A DNA stretch of 64,000 nt from the NCBI RefSeq assembly GCF_009856365.1, contig NZ_WMEX01000007.1, positions 62,001 to 126,000 of the forward strand, given 5' to 3'. Position 1 is the stretch's first letter; each line of letters begins with the position of its first letter. Of the stretch, positions 51,824 to 61,168 are shown piece by piece. The notes beneath the pieces are model-generated. The model saw nothing but the letters and a program-made list of their open reading frames with translations, was not told where the DNA came from and made no database searches. The stretch is from Vreelandella halophila. GTDB taxonomy: Bacteria; Pseudomonadota; Gammaproteobacteria; Pseudomonadales; Oleiphilaceae. Position numbers and translations under genes: made by a program.

Positions 51824-52878
51824 TGACCCCACTCCAAAACGACAGGCTGTTACGCGCCATCGCCGGCGAGCCTGTGGATGCCACCCCGGTCTGGATGATG
51901 CGCCAGGCCGGGCGTTACCTGCCTGAATACCGCCGGGTGCGCGAGCAGGCGGGCAGTTTCATGGCCCTGTGCCAGGACGACAGCCTGGCCTGTGAGGTCA
52001 CTCTCCAGCCGCTTGAGCGCTTCGATCTGGACGCGGCCATCCTCTTCTCCGACATCCTCACCATTCCGGATGCCATGGACCTGGGACTGCACTTCGTCAC
52101 CGGCGAGGGCCCGCGCTTCCGTAAGACCGTCACGACGGCCGAGGATGTGGCGGCACTGCCAGAGCTGAATGCGGAGCGCGACCTGGGTTACGTGATGAAC
52201 GCGGTATCCACGATCCGCCGCGAGCTCAACGGCCGCGTTCCGCTGATCGGTTTTGCCGGCAGCCCGTGGACGCTGGCCACCTATATGGTGGAAGGCGGTT
52301 CCAGCAAGGATTTCCGGGGCATCAAGCGGCTGATGATGGAAAGCCCGGAGGTCCTGCATGGGCTGCTGGGCAAGCTGGCGGATGCGGTGACCGACTATCT
52401 CAACGCCCAGATCCGGGCCGGCGCCCAGGTGGTGCAGATCTTTGACACCTGGGGCGGGGCGCTCAGCCCCCAGGCGTACCGGGCATTCTCGCTGGATTAC
52501 ATGCAGCGCATTATTGATGGCCTGATCCGTGAAAACGATGGCCGTCAGGTGCCCGTGATTGTCTTCACCAAGAATGGCGGTCAATGGCTCGAGACCATGG
52601 CCGGCTGTGGCGCGGACTGCCTGGGGCTGGACTGGACGACCCACATCGGCGAAGCCCGGCAGCGTGTGGGTGATCAGGTCGCTCTGCAGGGCAACCTGGA
52701 TCCCTCCACGCTGTACGCGCCCGATGATGTGATCCGCAGCGAGGTGGAGCGGATCCTGGGTGAATACGGCACCGGTTCCGGTCATGTCTTCAATCTGGGG
52801 CATGGTGTGCACCTGGATGTGGACCCGGACAAGGCAAAGGTCATGGTCGACGCAGTGCATGAGTTCAGCGCCCGCTGA
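51823..52878 (+). CDS. hemE: Uroporphyrinogen decarboxylase
   Basis: Converts uroporphyrinogen III to coproporphyrinogen III in haem synthesis. 351 residues. The family signature [16 protein letters not shown] is near 23-38, with the substrate arginines and the catalytic aspartate of the F-S-D-I-L-T region following. G-F-A-G-S-P-W-T-L and G-N-L-D-P are also typical. Placement after gltBD is the same as in Pseudomonas; it is coupled to gltD by a one-base overlap. Confidence 0.98.
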
Positions 52879-52898
52879 ATGCCACGGAGGCGGCAGGG

Positions 52899-54293
52899 AT
52901 GAGTAAGCGCAGCAAGGCCCGTACCGCCTACGTCTGCGGTGACTGCGGCGCCGAATACAGCAAGTGGCAGGGCCAGTGTGGCGCCTGCGGTGCCTGGAAC
53001 ACCCTCTCGGAAGTCCGCCTCGGGGGCGATACTGCCGGGGAGGCACGTGAGAGCCGATTTGCCGGCTATACCGGCCAGCGCGCCGCGATCCAGTCCCTTG
53101 ACGACATCGATCTCACCGAGGAGCCGCGCATTCCAACCGGTATCACCGAGTTCGACCGCGTGCTCGGTGGCGGACTTGTAGCCGGTTCCGCCGTGCTTCT
53201 GGGCGGTCATCCCGGGGCCGGCAAGAGCACACTCCTGCTCCAGGTGCTGTGCGAACTGGCCCGCTCCCAGTCTGTTCTCTACGTCACCGGCGAGGAGTCC
53301 CTGCAGCAGGTGGCACTGCGTGCCAAGCGTCTGGAGCTGAGTGCCAGCGGCGTGCGCATGCTGTCGGAAACCGGTGTGGAGCGCATGCTGGAGGTGGCCG
53401 GCGAAGAAAAGCCGACGATCATGGTGGTCGACAGCATCCAGGTGATGCACGTTGCGGACGTGGAGTCCGCGCCCGGTTCCGTTTCCCAGGTGCGCGAGAG
53501 CGCGGCCACGCTGACCCGTTTTGCCAAGCAGAGCGGCGTGGTGCTCTTCCTCGTGGGGCACGTGACCAAGGACGGTGGACTGGCTGGCCCCAAGGTCCTG
53601 GAGCACATGATTGATGCTTCACTGATGCTGGAGGGCGACAGCGACAGCCGTTACCGCACCCTGCGGGGCATCAAGAACCGCTTCGGTGCCGTGAACGAGC
53701 TGGGCGTTTTCGCCATGCTGGAGCAGGGACTGCGCGAGGTGCGCAACCCCAGCGCGATCTTCCTGAACCGGGGTTCGGAGGCGGCCCCCGGCAGTGTGGT
53801 GATGGTGGTCTGGGAGGGCACGCGCCCGCTCCTTGTGGAGATCCAGGCCCTGGTGGACGACAGCCAGGGGGGCTACCCCCGCCGCGTGGCGGTGGGGCTG
53901 GACCAGAACCGGCTGGCCATGCTGCTGGCGGTGCTGCATCGTCATGGCGGCCTCCACTGCGGCGACCAGGATGTCTTCGTGAATGTGGTCGGTGGCGTCA
54001 AGGTAGCCGAGACCACGGCGGACCTGGCGTTGCTCTCCGCTATCATTTCCTCTTTCCGGGACCGGCCCCTGCCCAGGGACCTGGTCATCTTCGGCGAAGT
54101 GGGCCTCTCCGGTGAGATCCGGCCTGTTCCCAGCGGCCAGGAACGCATTCTGGAGGCGGCCAAGCACGGCTTCGGCAAGGCGCTGGTGCCTTCGGCCAAT
54201 GTGCCGAAACGCCCGCCCGAAGGCATGCAGGTGACTGGCGTGAACCGGCTCTCCGAGGTGCTTGACGCCCTGAATGGTTTCTTTCCCCACTGA
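52899..54293 (+). CDS. radA: DNA repair protein RadA
   Basis: RecA-like helicase that drives branch migration during recombination. 464 residues. N-terminal zinc finger C-G-D-C and C-G-A-C (about 10-31); Walker A G-H-P-G-A-G-K-S-T near 106-114; the RadA signature K-N-R-F-G near 257-261; C-terminal Lon-like (S16) domain from about 290. It starts 20 bp after hemE with GGAGG upstream. Confidence 0.97.
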   Translation: MSKRSKARTAYVCGDCGAEYSKWQGQCGACGAWNTLSEVRLGGDTAGEARESRFAGYTGQRAAIQSLDDIDLTEEPRIPTGITEFDRVLGGGLVAGSAVLLGGHPGAGKSTLLLQVLCELARSQSVLYVTGEESLQQVALRAKRLELSASGVRMLSETGVERMLEVAGEEKPTIMVVDSIQVMHVADVESAPGSVSQVRESAATLTRFAKQSGVVLFLVGHVTKDGGLAGPKVLEHMIDASLMLEGDSDSRYRTLRGIKNRFGAVNELGVFAMLEQGLREVRNPSAIFLNRGSEAAPGSVVMVVWEGTRPLLVEIQALVDDSQGGYPRRVAVGLDQNRLAMLLAVLHRHGGLHCGDQDVFVNVVGGVKVAETTADLALLSAIISSFRDRPLPRDLVIFGEVGLSGEIRPVPSGQERILEAAKHGFGKALVPSANVPKRPPEGMQVTGVNRLSEVLDALNGFFPH

Positions 54294-54318
54294 CGCCTGC
54301 GGGAACGGACGCTATAGT
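54290..54318 (+). promoter_or_regulatory. Promoter for the crotonase gene
   Basis: CTGACG and TATAGT with a 17-bp spacer, overlapping the last codons of radA. The start site is predicted near 54325, about 40 bp before the ATG. Confidence 0.5.
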
Positions 54319-54366
54319 TGGGCGGTACACCCTGCGTACTGAATTCAGCATCCGGAGTTCCGTCCC

Positions 54367-55140
54367 ATGACCCGAACCGTGACCGTTGAGAAGGACGGAG
54401 CCCTCCACCTGATCCGCATTGAACGTCCTCATGTCCGGAACGCTGTGGATGGCCCCACTGCGGATGCGCTGGCTGACGCATTCCGTGCCTTCGAAAAAGA
54501 CGAACAGGCCAGGGTGGCCGTCCTCTCCGGTGCTGGAGAGCATTTCTGCGCCGGGGCCGACCTGAAGGCGGTGGCCAGCGGCGACGGCCGTAACCGCCTG
54601 TCTCCCGAAGGCGATGGCCCCATGGGCCCTACTCGCATGCGTTTGACCAAGCCCGTCATTGCTGCGGTGAGTGGCTACTGTGTGGCCGGTGGCCTGGAGC
54701 TGGCCGCTTGGTGTGATCTCCGGGTAGCGGATGAAACTGCGGTATTTGGCGTTTTCTGTCGCCGCTTTGGGGTGCCGTTGATTGATGGTGGCACAGTGCG
54801 CCTTCCCCGATTGATTGGGCAGAGTCATGCCATGGACATGATCCTCACCGGCAGGGACGTAGCGGCGGATGAGGGGCAGCGGATGGGGCTCGTCAACCGG
54901 CTGGTGCCAACGGGCCAGGCAATCGCGCGCGCCGTGGAGCTCGCGCGTCAACTGGCGGGGCATCCCTGGACCTGTCTCCGGGAAGACCGGCTCAGCGCTC
55001 TGGAACAGTGGGGAATGTGCGAGACGGAGGCGATTGCCAATGAATTCACGCATGGACAGCGCACCCTGTCCTCAGGTGAGACGGTAAGTGGCGCTGCCCG
55101 TTTTCGTGATGGCCAGGGGCGTCATGGTGGGGCGGAGTGA
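54367..55140 (+). CDS. Crotonase/enoyl-CoA hydratase family protein
   Basis: 257-residue crotonase-fold enzyme acting on acyl-CoA. Oxyanion elements are H-F-C-A-G-A-D-L (59-66) and V-A-G-G-L-E-L-A (106-113), with the first catalytic glutamate at Glu111. Where classical enoyl-CoA hydratase has its second glutamate (F-G-Q-P-E), this protein reads F-G-V-F-C-R-R-F-G-V-P, placing Cys131 there. True hydratase activity is therefore doubtful; an isomerase, hydrolase or other crotonase reaction is possible. It has its own promoter and overlaps the next gene by 17 bp. Confidence 0.85.
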   Translation: MTRTVTVEKDGALHLIRIERPHVRNAVDGPTADALADAFRAFEKDEQARVAVLSGAGEHFCAGADLKAVASGDGRNRLSPEGDGPMGPTRMRLTKPVIAAVSGYCVAGGLELAAWCDLRVADETAVFGVFCRRFGVPLIDGGTVRLPRLIGQSHAMDMILTGRDVAADEGQRMGLVNRLVPTGQAIARAVELARQLAGHPWTCLREDRLSALEQWGMCETEAIANEFTHGQRTLSSGETVSGAARFRDGQGRHGGAE

Positions 55141-56854
55141 AGGTGGAATCCGCCTCCTGAAGCGCGTCCTTTTCGGTCTGGGCGCCGCCCTGGTCAGTGT
55201 CCAGGCTCTGGCTCAGGCGGGTGGCGACGGCAACTGTCTAGCCAGCAGTGTCCAGCCCGAAGCCATTGACCTTGATCAGCCGCGTGATCAACTGGCCCGG
55301 CAGAGTGACCTGGTTATTCCGGACGGGAGCCGTGTAGGCCGAATCCGCATCGTTCGCCGCCCTATTTTCGATACCAGTGAGCCAGAGCAGGACAATGCCC
55401 TTTACCGGGCTTTGAATGCCCTCAACACCCCTACCTGGAAGTCGGCCCTGCGGGCTCAGCTGGTCTTTGACCAGGGCGACAGTTATGAGCCGGGCCTGCT
55501 TGCTGAATCCGAACGGATCCTGCGTCAGCGCGAATACCTGACGGCCGCCTGGGTGGGCGTCACCCGTGTCTGTGGCGATAAGGTGGAGGTAAGCGTCCTG
55601 GCCCGGGATACCTGGACGCTGCTGCCCAGTTTCGGTGCGTCCCGTTCCGGGGGCGAGAACACGACGAATGCCGGCCTCTCCGATCCCAATTTCCTGGGCT
55701 CCGGCAAGAGCCTGGGCGTTTCCTACACCAGTGATCCGGATCGCACCGAAACCAGCCTCGATTTCGATGATCCCAACGTGCTCGGTTCCCACTGGCAGAG
55801 CGGCTACTCCTATGACCAGCGCAGTGACGGGCGTGGGCGCAGCGCCTACCTGGAACGCCCCTTCTATAGTGAGCAGTCGGGATGGCGTGTGGGGCTCCAG
55901 GGCGTGGACGACGTGCGGGAGGAGTCGCGCTTTGTGGGGGCAGAGGCCATCGCCGATTACCGCCGCAGTCGTGAGTACGCCAGTGTGGACTGGGGCTGGC
56001 GGCTGGCGGAACGCGGCGACCGCCAGCTGCGGCTGCTCGGGGGGTATCGCTATGAAGCTTTCGCATTTGAGCGTCTTCCGGATGAACCGGCCCTGGATAT
56101 ACTGCCGGAGGACCGGACCCTGAGCTACCCGTGGATTGGTTTCGATTACCGACAGAATCGCTTCCGGGAGATGGTGAACCTGACCCGGCTGCAGCGGGTG
56201 GAGGACGTCCGCGATGGTTTTGTGTGGCGCACGGAGCTGGGCTATTCATCGCCCGGGCTGGGGGCCACCGAGGATCGGGTGGTACTGAATATGTCGTTCA
56301 GCGATGCCCTTCTGGCCAGCGACACCCGCTATGCCCGATATACGCTCAGCCAGAGTGGCACCTATCGGCTGGATGAGAGCCGTGTCGAGAACCTTCAGGG
56401 CACGTTCAGCCTGGACTATTTCCATGGGGGAACGGTGCGCTGGAACAGCTGGTATACCAATCTGTCATTCACGGCGGCACGCAACCTCACCGCGGACCAG
56501 CAGCTGCTGATCGGTGGCGACAATGGCCTGCGGGGTTACCCCAGTGAGTACCAGCAGGGCAACCGGCGTGCGCTCTGGACGCTGGAGCGGCGTTATTTCC
56601 CGGATTGGCATCCGCTCAGTCTCTTCCGTATGGGCGGTGTGTTGTTCACGGATGTAGGGCGGGCATGGTTTGATGACGGGCGTCACAATGGCCCGGACGA
56701 TGGTGTCCTGAAGGACGTGGGATTCGGGTTCCGACTGGCCTCCAGCCGGATCGAGGTGCAGCGGATGCTGCACCTGGACTTTGCATTCCCGCTGGATGGA
56801 GACGACAGCATCGACCAGATGCAGGTGCTGTTAAGGGGGCGTACCCGGTTCTAG
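55124..56854 (+). CDS. Omp85-family outer membrane protein with a short POTRA region
   Basis: 576 residues. Signal peptide 1-31 (cleavage near A-L-A-Q-A), a POTRA-like region at about 62-160 (G-R-I-R-I-V-R-R-P-I-F-D; L-A-E-S-E-R-I-L-R-Q-R-E-Y-L) and a C-terminal 16-strand-type barrel (about 170-576) ending T-R-F. The L6-loop motif of the superfamily is present as G-L-R-G-Y-P. Length and a single visible POTRA set it apart from BamA (five) and TamA (three). It could insert or export proteins or lipids. ATG 55124 is the best start, though ATGs at 55088 and 55109 are in frame. Overlaps the crotonase by 17 bp; partner unknown. Confidence 0.78.
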   Translation: MVGRSEGGIRLLKRVLFGLGAALVSVQALAQAGGDGNCLASSVQPEAIDLDQPRDQLARQSDLVIPDGSRVGRIRIVRRPIFDTSEPEQDNALYRALNALNTPTWKSALRAQLVFDQGDSYEPGLLAESERILRQREYLTAAWVGVTRVCGDKVEVSVLARDTWTLLPSFGASRSGGENTTNAGLSDPNFLGSGKSLGVSYTSDPDRTETSLDFDDPNVLGSHWQSGYSYDQRSDGRGRSAYLERPFYSEQSGWRVGLQGVDDVREESRFVGAEAIADYRRSREYASVDWGWRLAERGDRQLRLLGGYRYEAFAFERLPDEPALDILPEDRTLSYPWIGFDYRQNRFREMVNLTRLQRVEDVRDGFVWRTELGYSSPGLGATEDRVVLNMSFSDALLASDTRYARYTLSQSGTYRLDESRVENLQGTFSLDYFHGGTVRWNSWYTNLSFTAARNLTADQQLLIGGDNGLRGYPSEYQQGNRRALWTLERRYFPDWHPLSLFRMGGVLFTDVGRAWFDDGRHNGPDDGVLKDVGFGFRLASSRIEVQRMLHLDFAFPLDGDDSIDQMQVLLRGRTRF

Positions 56855-57819
56855 TTCGTTCCGGCCTGATGCTCGATGCGATCGGCTGTCCCGCTGATCA
56901 GCGCCCGCATCAGTTCGGCGGTTTTCCCGGGCGCCTCGATCATGGGCATATGCGCGATGCCCTCAAGGATCTCCAGGCGACTGTCCGGAATCGCTTCCGC
57001 CACCAGGGGCGCGTTGGCGGCATCAATGATGCGGTCATCAGCGCCCCAGAGAACCAGTGTTGGAGCCTGGATGCGCGCCAGAATGGCCCGGAAATCCATC
57101 TCCCGGTCCGCCTCCATGTCCTCGAAGATTTTCCGGTTGATGTCACGGTTGCGGTAGGCTTCACGGGCCATTACGGAGCTTATCGGCCAGGGGATAAAAG
57201 GGGGCTCGTTCATGGCGAAGGCCATCAGTTCGTCGTAGTCGGACGGATCGTTCAGAACCAGCGGGTTCTCTCCCCTGGCCAGGCGCCTGTCCAGTTCCGC
57301 CGGGTGTTCATGGATGCCTGCGTTATTGAGAAGCGAAAGGCTGGTAACCCGAGCCGGGTATTCCGCTGCGGCTACGGCGACGATGGCGCCTCCCATGGAG
57401 TTGCCGGCCAGGTGGGCATGCTCGATGTCCAGGCGGTCCAGAAGCTGCATCAGTCGCTGCGCCTGGCGGGGAATACCATAGGCAAGTCCGGGATCCTGGA
57501 CGCTGTCGCCATGGCCGGGGAGGTCAGGGGCGACAATGTTGTACTCACCCTCCAGCTGTTGGGCCAGCTTCAGCCAGTTTTCCTTGTTGGCGCCGAAGCC
57601 GTGAACCAGTATCAGGGTCTGGCGGTTTTCGCGCAGCTCCGGCGTGCGCAGGATGCTGAGCTCGCCGTACTCGAACGTCAGCTCCTGTGATTCAAGGCCG
57701 GCGGCGCTGGTTTCGTAGTTGATGGCCGCATCGTGGATGGATTGCTGCATGCTGGAACACCCTGCCAGCAGCAGCATGGACAGCAGCAGGGTGATGATAC
57801 GCAGGGCGCATTTTTCCAT
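56851..57819 (-). CDS. Alpha/beta hydrolase, predicted lipoprotein
   Basis: 322 residues. Lipoprotein signal with lipobox L-L-A-G-C (Cys21), so it is probably membrane-anchored in the periplasm. Alpha/beta hydrolase core: H-G-F-G-A-N-K-E-N-W, the nucleophile Ser in G-N-S-M-G-G (about 139-144), Asp in L-W-G-A-D-D-R-I-I and His in G-I-A-H-M-P. It resembles lipases/esterases of the LipA type; substrate unknown. The 3' end overlaps the Omp85-like gene by 4 bp on the opposite strand. Confidence 0.85.
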   Translation of the reverse strand: MEKCALRIITLLLSMLLLAGCSSMQQSIHDAAINYETSAAGLESQELTFEYGELSILRTPELRENRQTLILVHGFGANKENWLKLAQQLEGEYNIVAPDLPGHGDSVQDPGLAYGIPRQAQRLMQLLDRLDIEHAHLAGNSMGGAIVAVAAAEYPARVTSLSLLNNAGIHEHPAELDRRLARGENPLVLNDPSDYDELMAFAMNEPPFIPWPISSVMAREAYRNRDINRKIFEDMEADREMDFRAILARIQAPTLVLWGADDRIIDAANAPLVAEAIPDSRLEILEGIAHMPMIEAPGKTAELMRALISGTADRIEHQAGTN

Positions 57820-57946
57820 CTGGATCTCCCGTTCCCTGAAAAAGGATCCAGAATAGCGGCTCCCCCAGCTGTCATCCAGCGTTCTGCGTGCGTATCATCA
57901 CGGCAGTTGCCATTCAACGGCTTTAGTGGAACCGCAGAGGGAAACC

Positions 57947-59191
57947 ATGATGAACCAGAACGGATACGACGTTGTTGTCTTCGGTGCCACCAGTTTTGTG
58001 GGGCGCATCCTGGCTGAATACCTGCTGCATACGTTTGGTGTGGGCGAGGATCTGACCTGGGCGATCGCCGGACGTTCCGAGCAGAAGCTGGAAGCGCTGC
58101 GCTCGGAGCTGGGCTCCATGGCGGTGGATCTGCCCGTGATCGTGGCGGATGCCTCGGACGAGGCAGCACTCCAGTCCATGTGTGACGGCACGCGTGTGGT
58201 CATCTCCACCGTCGGGCCCTATGCACTCTACGGTGAGCCTCTGGTCCGGATCTGTGCCGAGAGTGGTACTGACTACTGTGACCTGACCGGCGAGGTCCAG
58301 TGGCTGCGCCAGATGATCCAGAAGTATGAGGACACGGCCCGGAACTCGGGAGCGCGCATCGTCAATTGCTGTGGCTTTGATTCCATTCCCTCGGACATGG
58401 GGGTCTGGTTCATGCAGGAGCAGGCGCAGGCGCGTTTCGGCAAGCCGCTGACCCGGGTGAGTATGCGGGTGAAGGCGGCCAAGGGAGAGCTTTCCGGCGG
58501 TACTGTCGCCAGTCTTCTGAATGTGGTGAAGGAGGCGTCCTCCAATCCGGAACTGCGCCGGGAGCTCGCCAACCCCTACTCCATCTGCCCGCCGAACCAT
58601 GGCTTCACAGCGCGCCAGCACACCGTGAAGAAAGCCGAGTATGATCCGGATTTCCAGGCCTGGACCGCGCCTTTCGTGATGGCGGCGATCAACACCCGGG
58701 TGGTGCATCGTTCCAATGCGCTTTCCGGCAAGGCCTACGGCAGTGACTTCCACTATGACGAGGCCGTGCTGGTGGGCAGGGGCCTCAAGGGGCGCGCCAC
58801 CGGCTGGGGGATGACCGGTTTCATGGGGGGCTTCATGCTGGGGGCTTCCATTGCGCCGACCCGCTGGCTGCTGGAGCGCTTCGTGGTGCCAAAGCCCGGT
58901 CAGGGGCCCTCGCGTGAAGCCCGGGAGAAAGGCTTCTTCGACCTGAGGTTCTTTGGCGAAACCGAGGATGGCGAGACCCTGCGCGGCAAGGTGACAGGGG
59001 ATCGTGATCCCGGCTATGGCGCGACCTCGAAAATGCTGGGGCAGGCCGGTGTCTGCCTTGCCCGGGATGTTGACCGGGAGCAGGTCGGGGGTGGCTTCTG
59101 GACTCCAGCCACGGCGCTGGACGGCCAGCTGCTGGAACGGCTTCAGAACGCCTCGGGCATGACCTTCGAGCTGCTTGAGGATCAGGCCTGA
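57947..59191 (+). CDS. Saccharopine dehydrogenase-like NADP-binding protein (trans-acting enoyl reductase family)
   Basis: 414 residues with an N-terminal Rossmann fold: V-V-V-F-G-A-T-S-F-V-G (about 9-19), then S-T-V-G-P-Y-A-L-Y-G-E-P and the family C-D-L-T-G-E. This is the group that includes mycobacterial trans-acting enoyl reductases and eukaryotic SCCPDH, not lysine-pathway saccharopine dehydrogenase. A hydrophobic segment (about 290-315, with G-F-M-G-G-F-M-L-G) suggests membrane or lipid contact. Probable lipid-related redox function, inferred from family only. ATG 57947 has GAGGG upstream. Convergent with the following gene, 11 bp apart. Confidence 0.82.
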   Translation: MMNQNGYDVVVFGATSFVGRILAEYLLHTFGVGEDLTWAIAGRSEQKLEALRSELGSMAVDLPVIVADASDEAALQSMCDGTRVVISTVGPYALYGEPLVRICAESGTDYCDLTGEVQWLRQMIQKYEDTARNSGARIVNCCGFDSIPSDMGVWFMQEQAQARFGKPLTRVSMRVKAAKGELSGGTVASLLNVVKEASSNPELRRELANPYSICPPNHGFTARQHTVKKAEYDPDFQAWTAPFVMAAINTRVVHRSNALSGKAYGSDFHYDEAVLVGRGLKGRATGWGMTGFMGGFMLGASIAPTRWLLERFVVPKPGQGPSREAREKGFFDLRFFGETEDGETLRGKVTGDRDPGYGATSKMLGQAGVCLARDVDREQVGGGFWTPATALDGQLLERLQNASGMTFELLEDQA

Positions 59192-59202
59192 GGGCGGGCT
59201 GA

Positions 59203-61101
59203 TCAGCCGCTTTCCACCTGTCTCAGAAGCTGCCCGAGAAGCCCTTCCGCCGCCTCGATCGGCGCCCGCCATTCCTCATAGTTGTGGACCATGGCGGGGG
59301 CATGGGGAATCGGGGGGGCTTCGTCCTGTTCGTCATCCCGTGCCGAGTCCGAGATGAACTGCAGCCGTTCGGGATTGGCGTCAAAGTGCTCCACCAGAAA
59401 ATTACGCACGTTCTGTGACAGGGGCATGCGGTAGAGCTTGGTCAGGCGCAGGGCAATCAGCTCGGCCGCTGGCCCCAGGTTGTCCGAAAGTTCCTTGACC
59501 ACGGCCGCACCAAGTCCCGCCTTGGCATCCGCACTGAAGCTCATTTCCAGTCCTTCCAGAAAGGCGCCACGGCTGCTTTCCAGTGCGCGCTGGACACTGG
59601 GGTTGTCCAGGTCGAGCAGCGGCCGCAGGATCAGAAGTACCCTTATGGCCAGGTGCTTGGCATGCTGGAGTGACATGGGCGAGTCATGCCTCAGCACCCC
59701 CATGTTGCCCGGTTCAATGCCATGGTCGTCCAGGTAGCGTACGAACTGGCCGGCGAACTCCAGTTTCTGTTCGTCATTGAGGGCGATGGTGCTTTCGCGG
59801 ATGCGCAGTCCCTCACCCGGCAGTGCCAGGCTTTCGTTCTCGAACAGGCGTTCGCGCAGCAGTGTCCAGCGCTCAAGGGCACGGACGTAACGCACGTAGC
59901 GGTCCTGCAGGCGCCCCACTGCCTGACGGGTGAGCTTGGCATAGCGCAGGGCCATGCGGAGATTGCGCACGGCGCGGCGGTTGGTCTCGAGTTCATCCCG
60001 GCCGGACCAGCGCAGGCGCCCGACCAGGCGTGTCAGCGCGTTACTGGTTTCCTGCAACAGGGTGTCGGTATCGGCCTCCAGAATGCTGTGGTCCAGCGAT
60101 GTCAGACGGGTCTCAATCAGGAAATAGGCCAGCTCACGCAGATAGAGCACGGCCGAGGCCTTAACCTGCCGATAGGCATTGTGCCAGCGTTCCAGCTCGT
60201 CCAGAGCCCTGGCCAGCTGCCAGTCGCCCTCGTAGTCGAGGGTCAGGCGGGTGATCTCACGTCCGCTGAGCAGTTCGAAAGCCAGGCCCAGGATGTCTTC
60301 GACGTCCTCCAGAGTCATCAGGGACAGGTCCTCCTGATGCGCGGCGGCATAGACCTGGCTGATGAAATGGTCGCCACGGGCCACGCCCTCGTCCTGGTTG
60401 GGCGCGTGACCCTGGAGGCGTTCGCGCAGCAGGTCGGCGATCTCGCCCGAATATTCCTTGAGCTGCGTCAGTGCAGCTTCGATGTGTTCCTCATACCGGA
60501 GGTTGAGGTCCCGGATGCGGCTGAACATACCGGCGCGCCGGAAGACCTCGATTTCTTCCGCGATGGTGGCAAGGGTGTTGTCATTGGTCAGGTCAAAGAC
60601 CGCAACGGAGATGGTGTTTGACCCCAGATCCTGTTTGCGCAGGAGAATCGAGGCGGCGTCGCGCTGGCGCTCGGGCTTGGTCAGGGTGCCCAGGTGCAGA
60701 TCCCTGGCGGTGAAGATCAGGTCGGGGATCATATCCAGTGTGCGGGTGATGTTGGTCCGTACGGTCTCCTGTTTCCGGCCACGGATGGTGGTTGCCATGA
60801 TGCGGGCGACCACGCCGATGATGGCGGCGATGAACACGTAGATGGCAAAGAACAGGTAGGTACGGAGTTCAACCGGCTCGCCGTAACCCAGCAGCGACCC
60901 CCCCTGCAATGCGAGGAAGGTTACCGGTCCCGCAGTCCACAGGAGTTGCGCAAGGGTCAGGGTCCAGGGGACCTCGCGGGTGCTTGAGACCAGGTCCTCA
61001 ATGCGCGTACGCCCGACCCGTTCCAGATTGATGGTGGTACTGTCGTCCTCGGCATCCCGGTCGTTGTGCTCGAGACCCTGGCGGTTGAGAAGCTGGAACA
61101 A
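59203..61101 (-). CDS. Unrecognised 632-residue membrane protein
   Basis: Not recognised as any family. An N-terminal charged segment (1-45) is followed by two predicted membrane helices (about 46-72 and 80-101), then a soluble, strongly helical region of over 500 residues rich in Leu, Arg and Glu, with long amphipathic stretches (for example 190-220 and 330-420) that could be coiled coil or helical repeats. No nucleotide-binding or catalytic motif is seen. The only start in frame is TTG 61101, without a good ribosome-binding site; an extended -10 (TGC-TAGAAT, 61139-61147 leftward) lies upstream. Codon use and GC match the neighbours, so it is a real gene. Next upstream on the same strand is the bPH2 pair. 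Confidence 0.8.
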   Translation of the reverse strand: MFQLLNRQGLEHNDRDAEDDSTTINLERVGRTRIEDLVSSTREVPWTLTLAQLLWTAGPVTFLALQGGSLLGYGEPVELRTYLFFAIYVFIAAIIGVVARIMATTIRGRKQETVRTNITRTLDMIPDLIFTARDLHLGTLTKPERQRDAASILLRKQDLGSNTISVAVFDLTNDNTLATIAEEIEVFRRAGMFSRIRDLNLRYEEHIEAALTQLKEYSGEIADLLRERLQGHAPNQDEGVARGDHFISQVYAAAHQEDLSLMTLEDVEDILGLAFELLSGREITRLTLDYEGDWQLARALDELERWHNAYRQVKASAVLYLRELAYFLIETRLTSLDHSILEADTDTLLQETSNALTRLVGRLRWSGRDELETNRRAVRNLRMALRYAKLTRQAVGRLQDRYVRYVRALERWTLLRERLFENESLALPGEGLRIRESTIALNDEQKLEFAGQFVRYLDDHGIEPGNMGVLRHDSPMSLQHAKHLAIRVLLILRPLLDLDNPSVQRALESSRGAFLEGLEMSFSADAKAGLGAAVVKELSDNLGPAAELIALRLTKLYRMPLSQNVRNFLVEHFDANPERLQFISDSARDDEQDEAPPIPHAPAMVHNYEEWRAPIEAAEGLLGQLLRQVESG

Positions 61102-61138
61102 GTTGGCCGACCCGGTATCTGCAGGTGCTTTTCCATAA

Positions 61139-61147
61139 ATTCTAGCA
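61139..61147 (-). promoter_or_regulatory. Extended -10 element upstream of the 632-residue protein gene
   Basis: Read leftward: TGC-TAGAAT. No good -35 is present. The start site would be near 61132, about 30 nt before the TTG start codon. Confidence 0.4.
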
Positions 61148-61168
61148 CTTACAGCTCATGGTGGGGTG

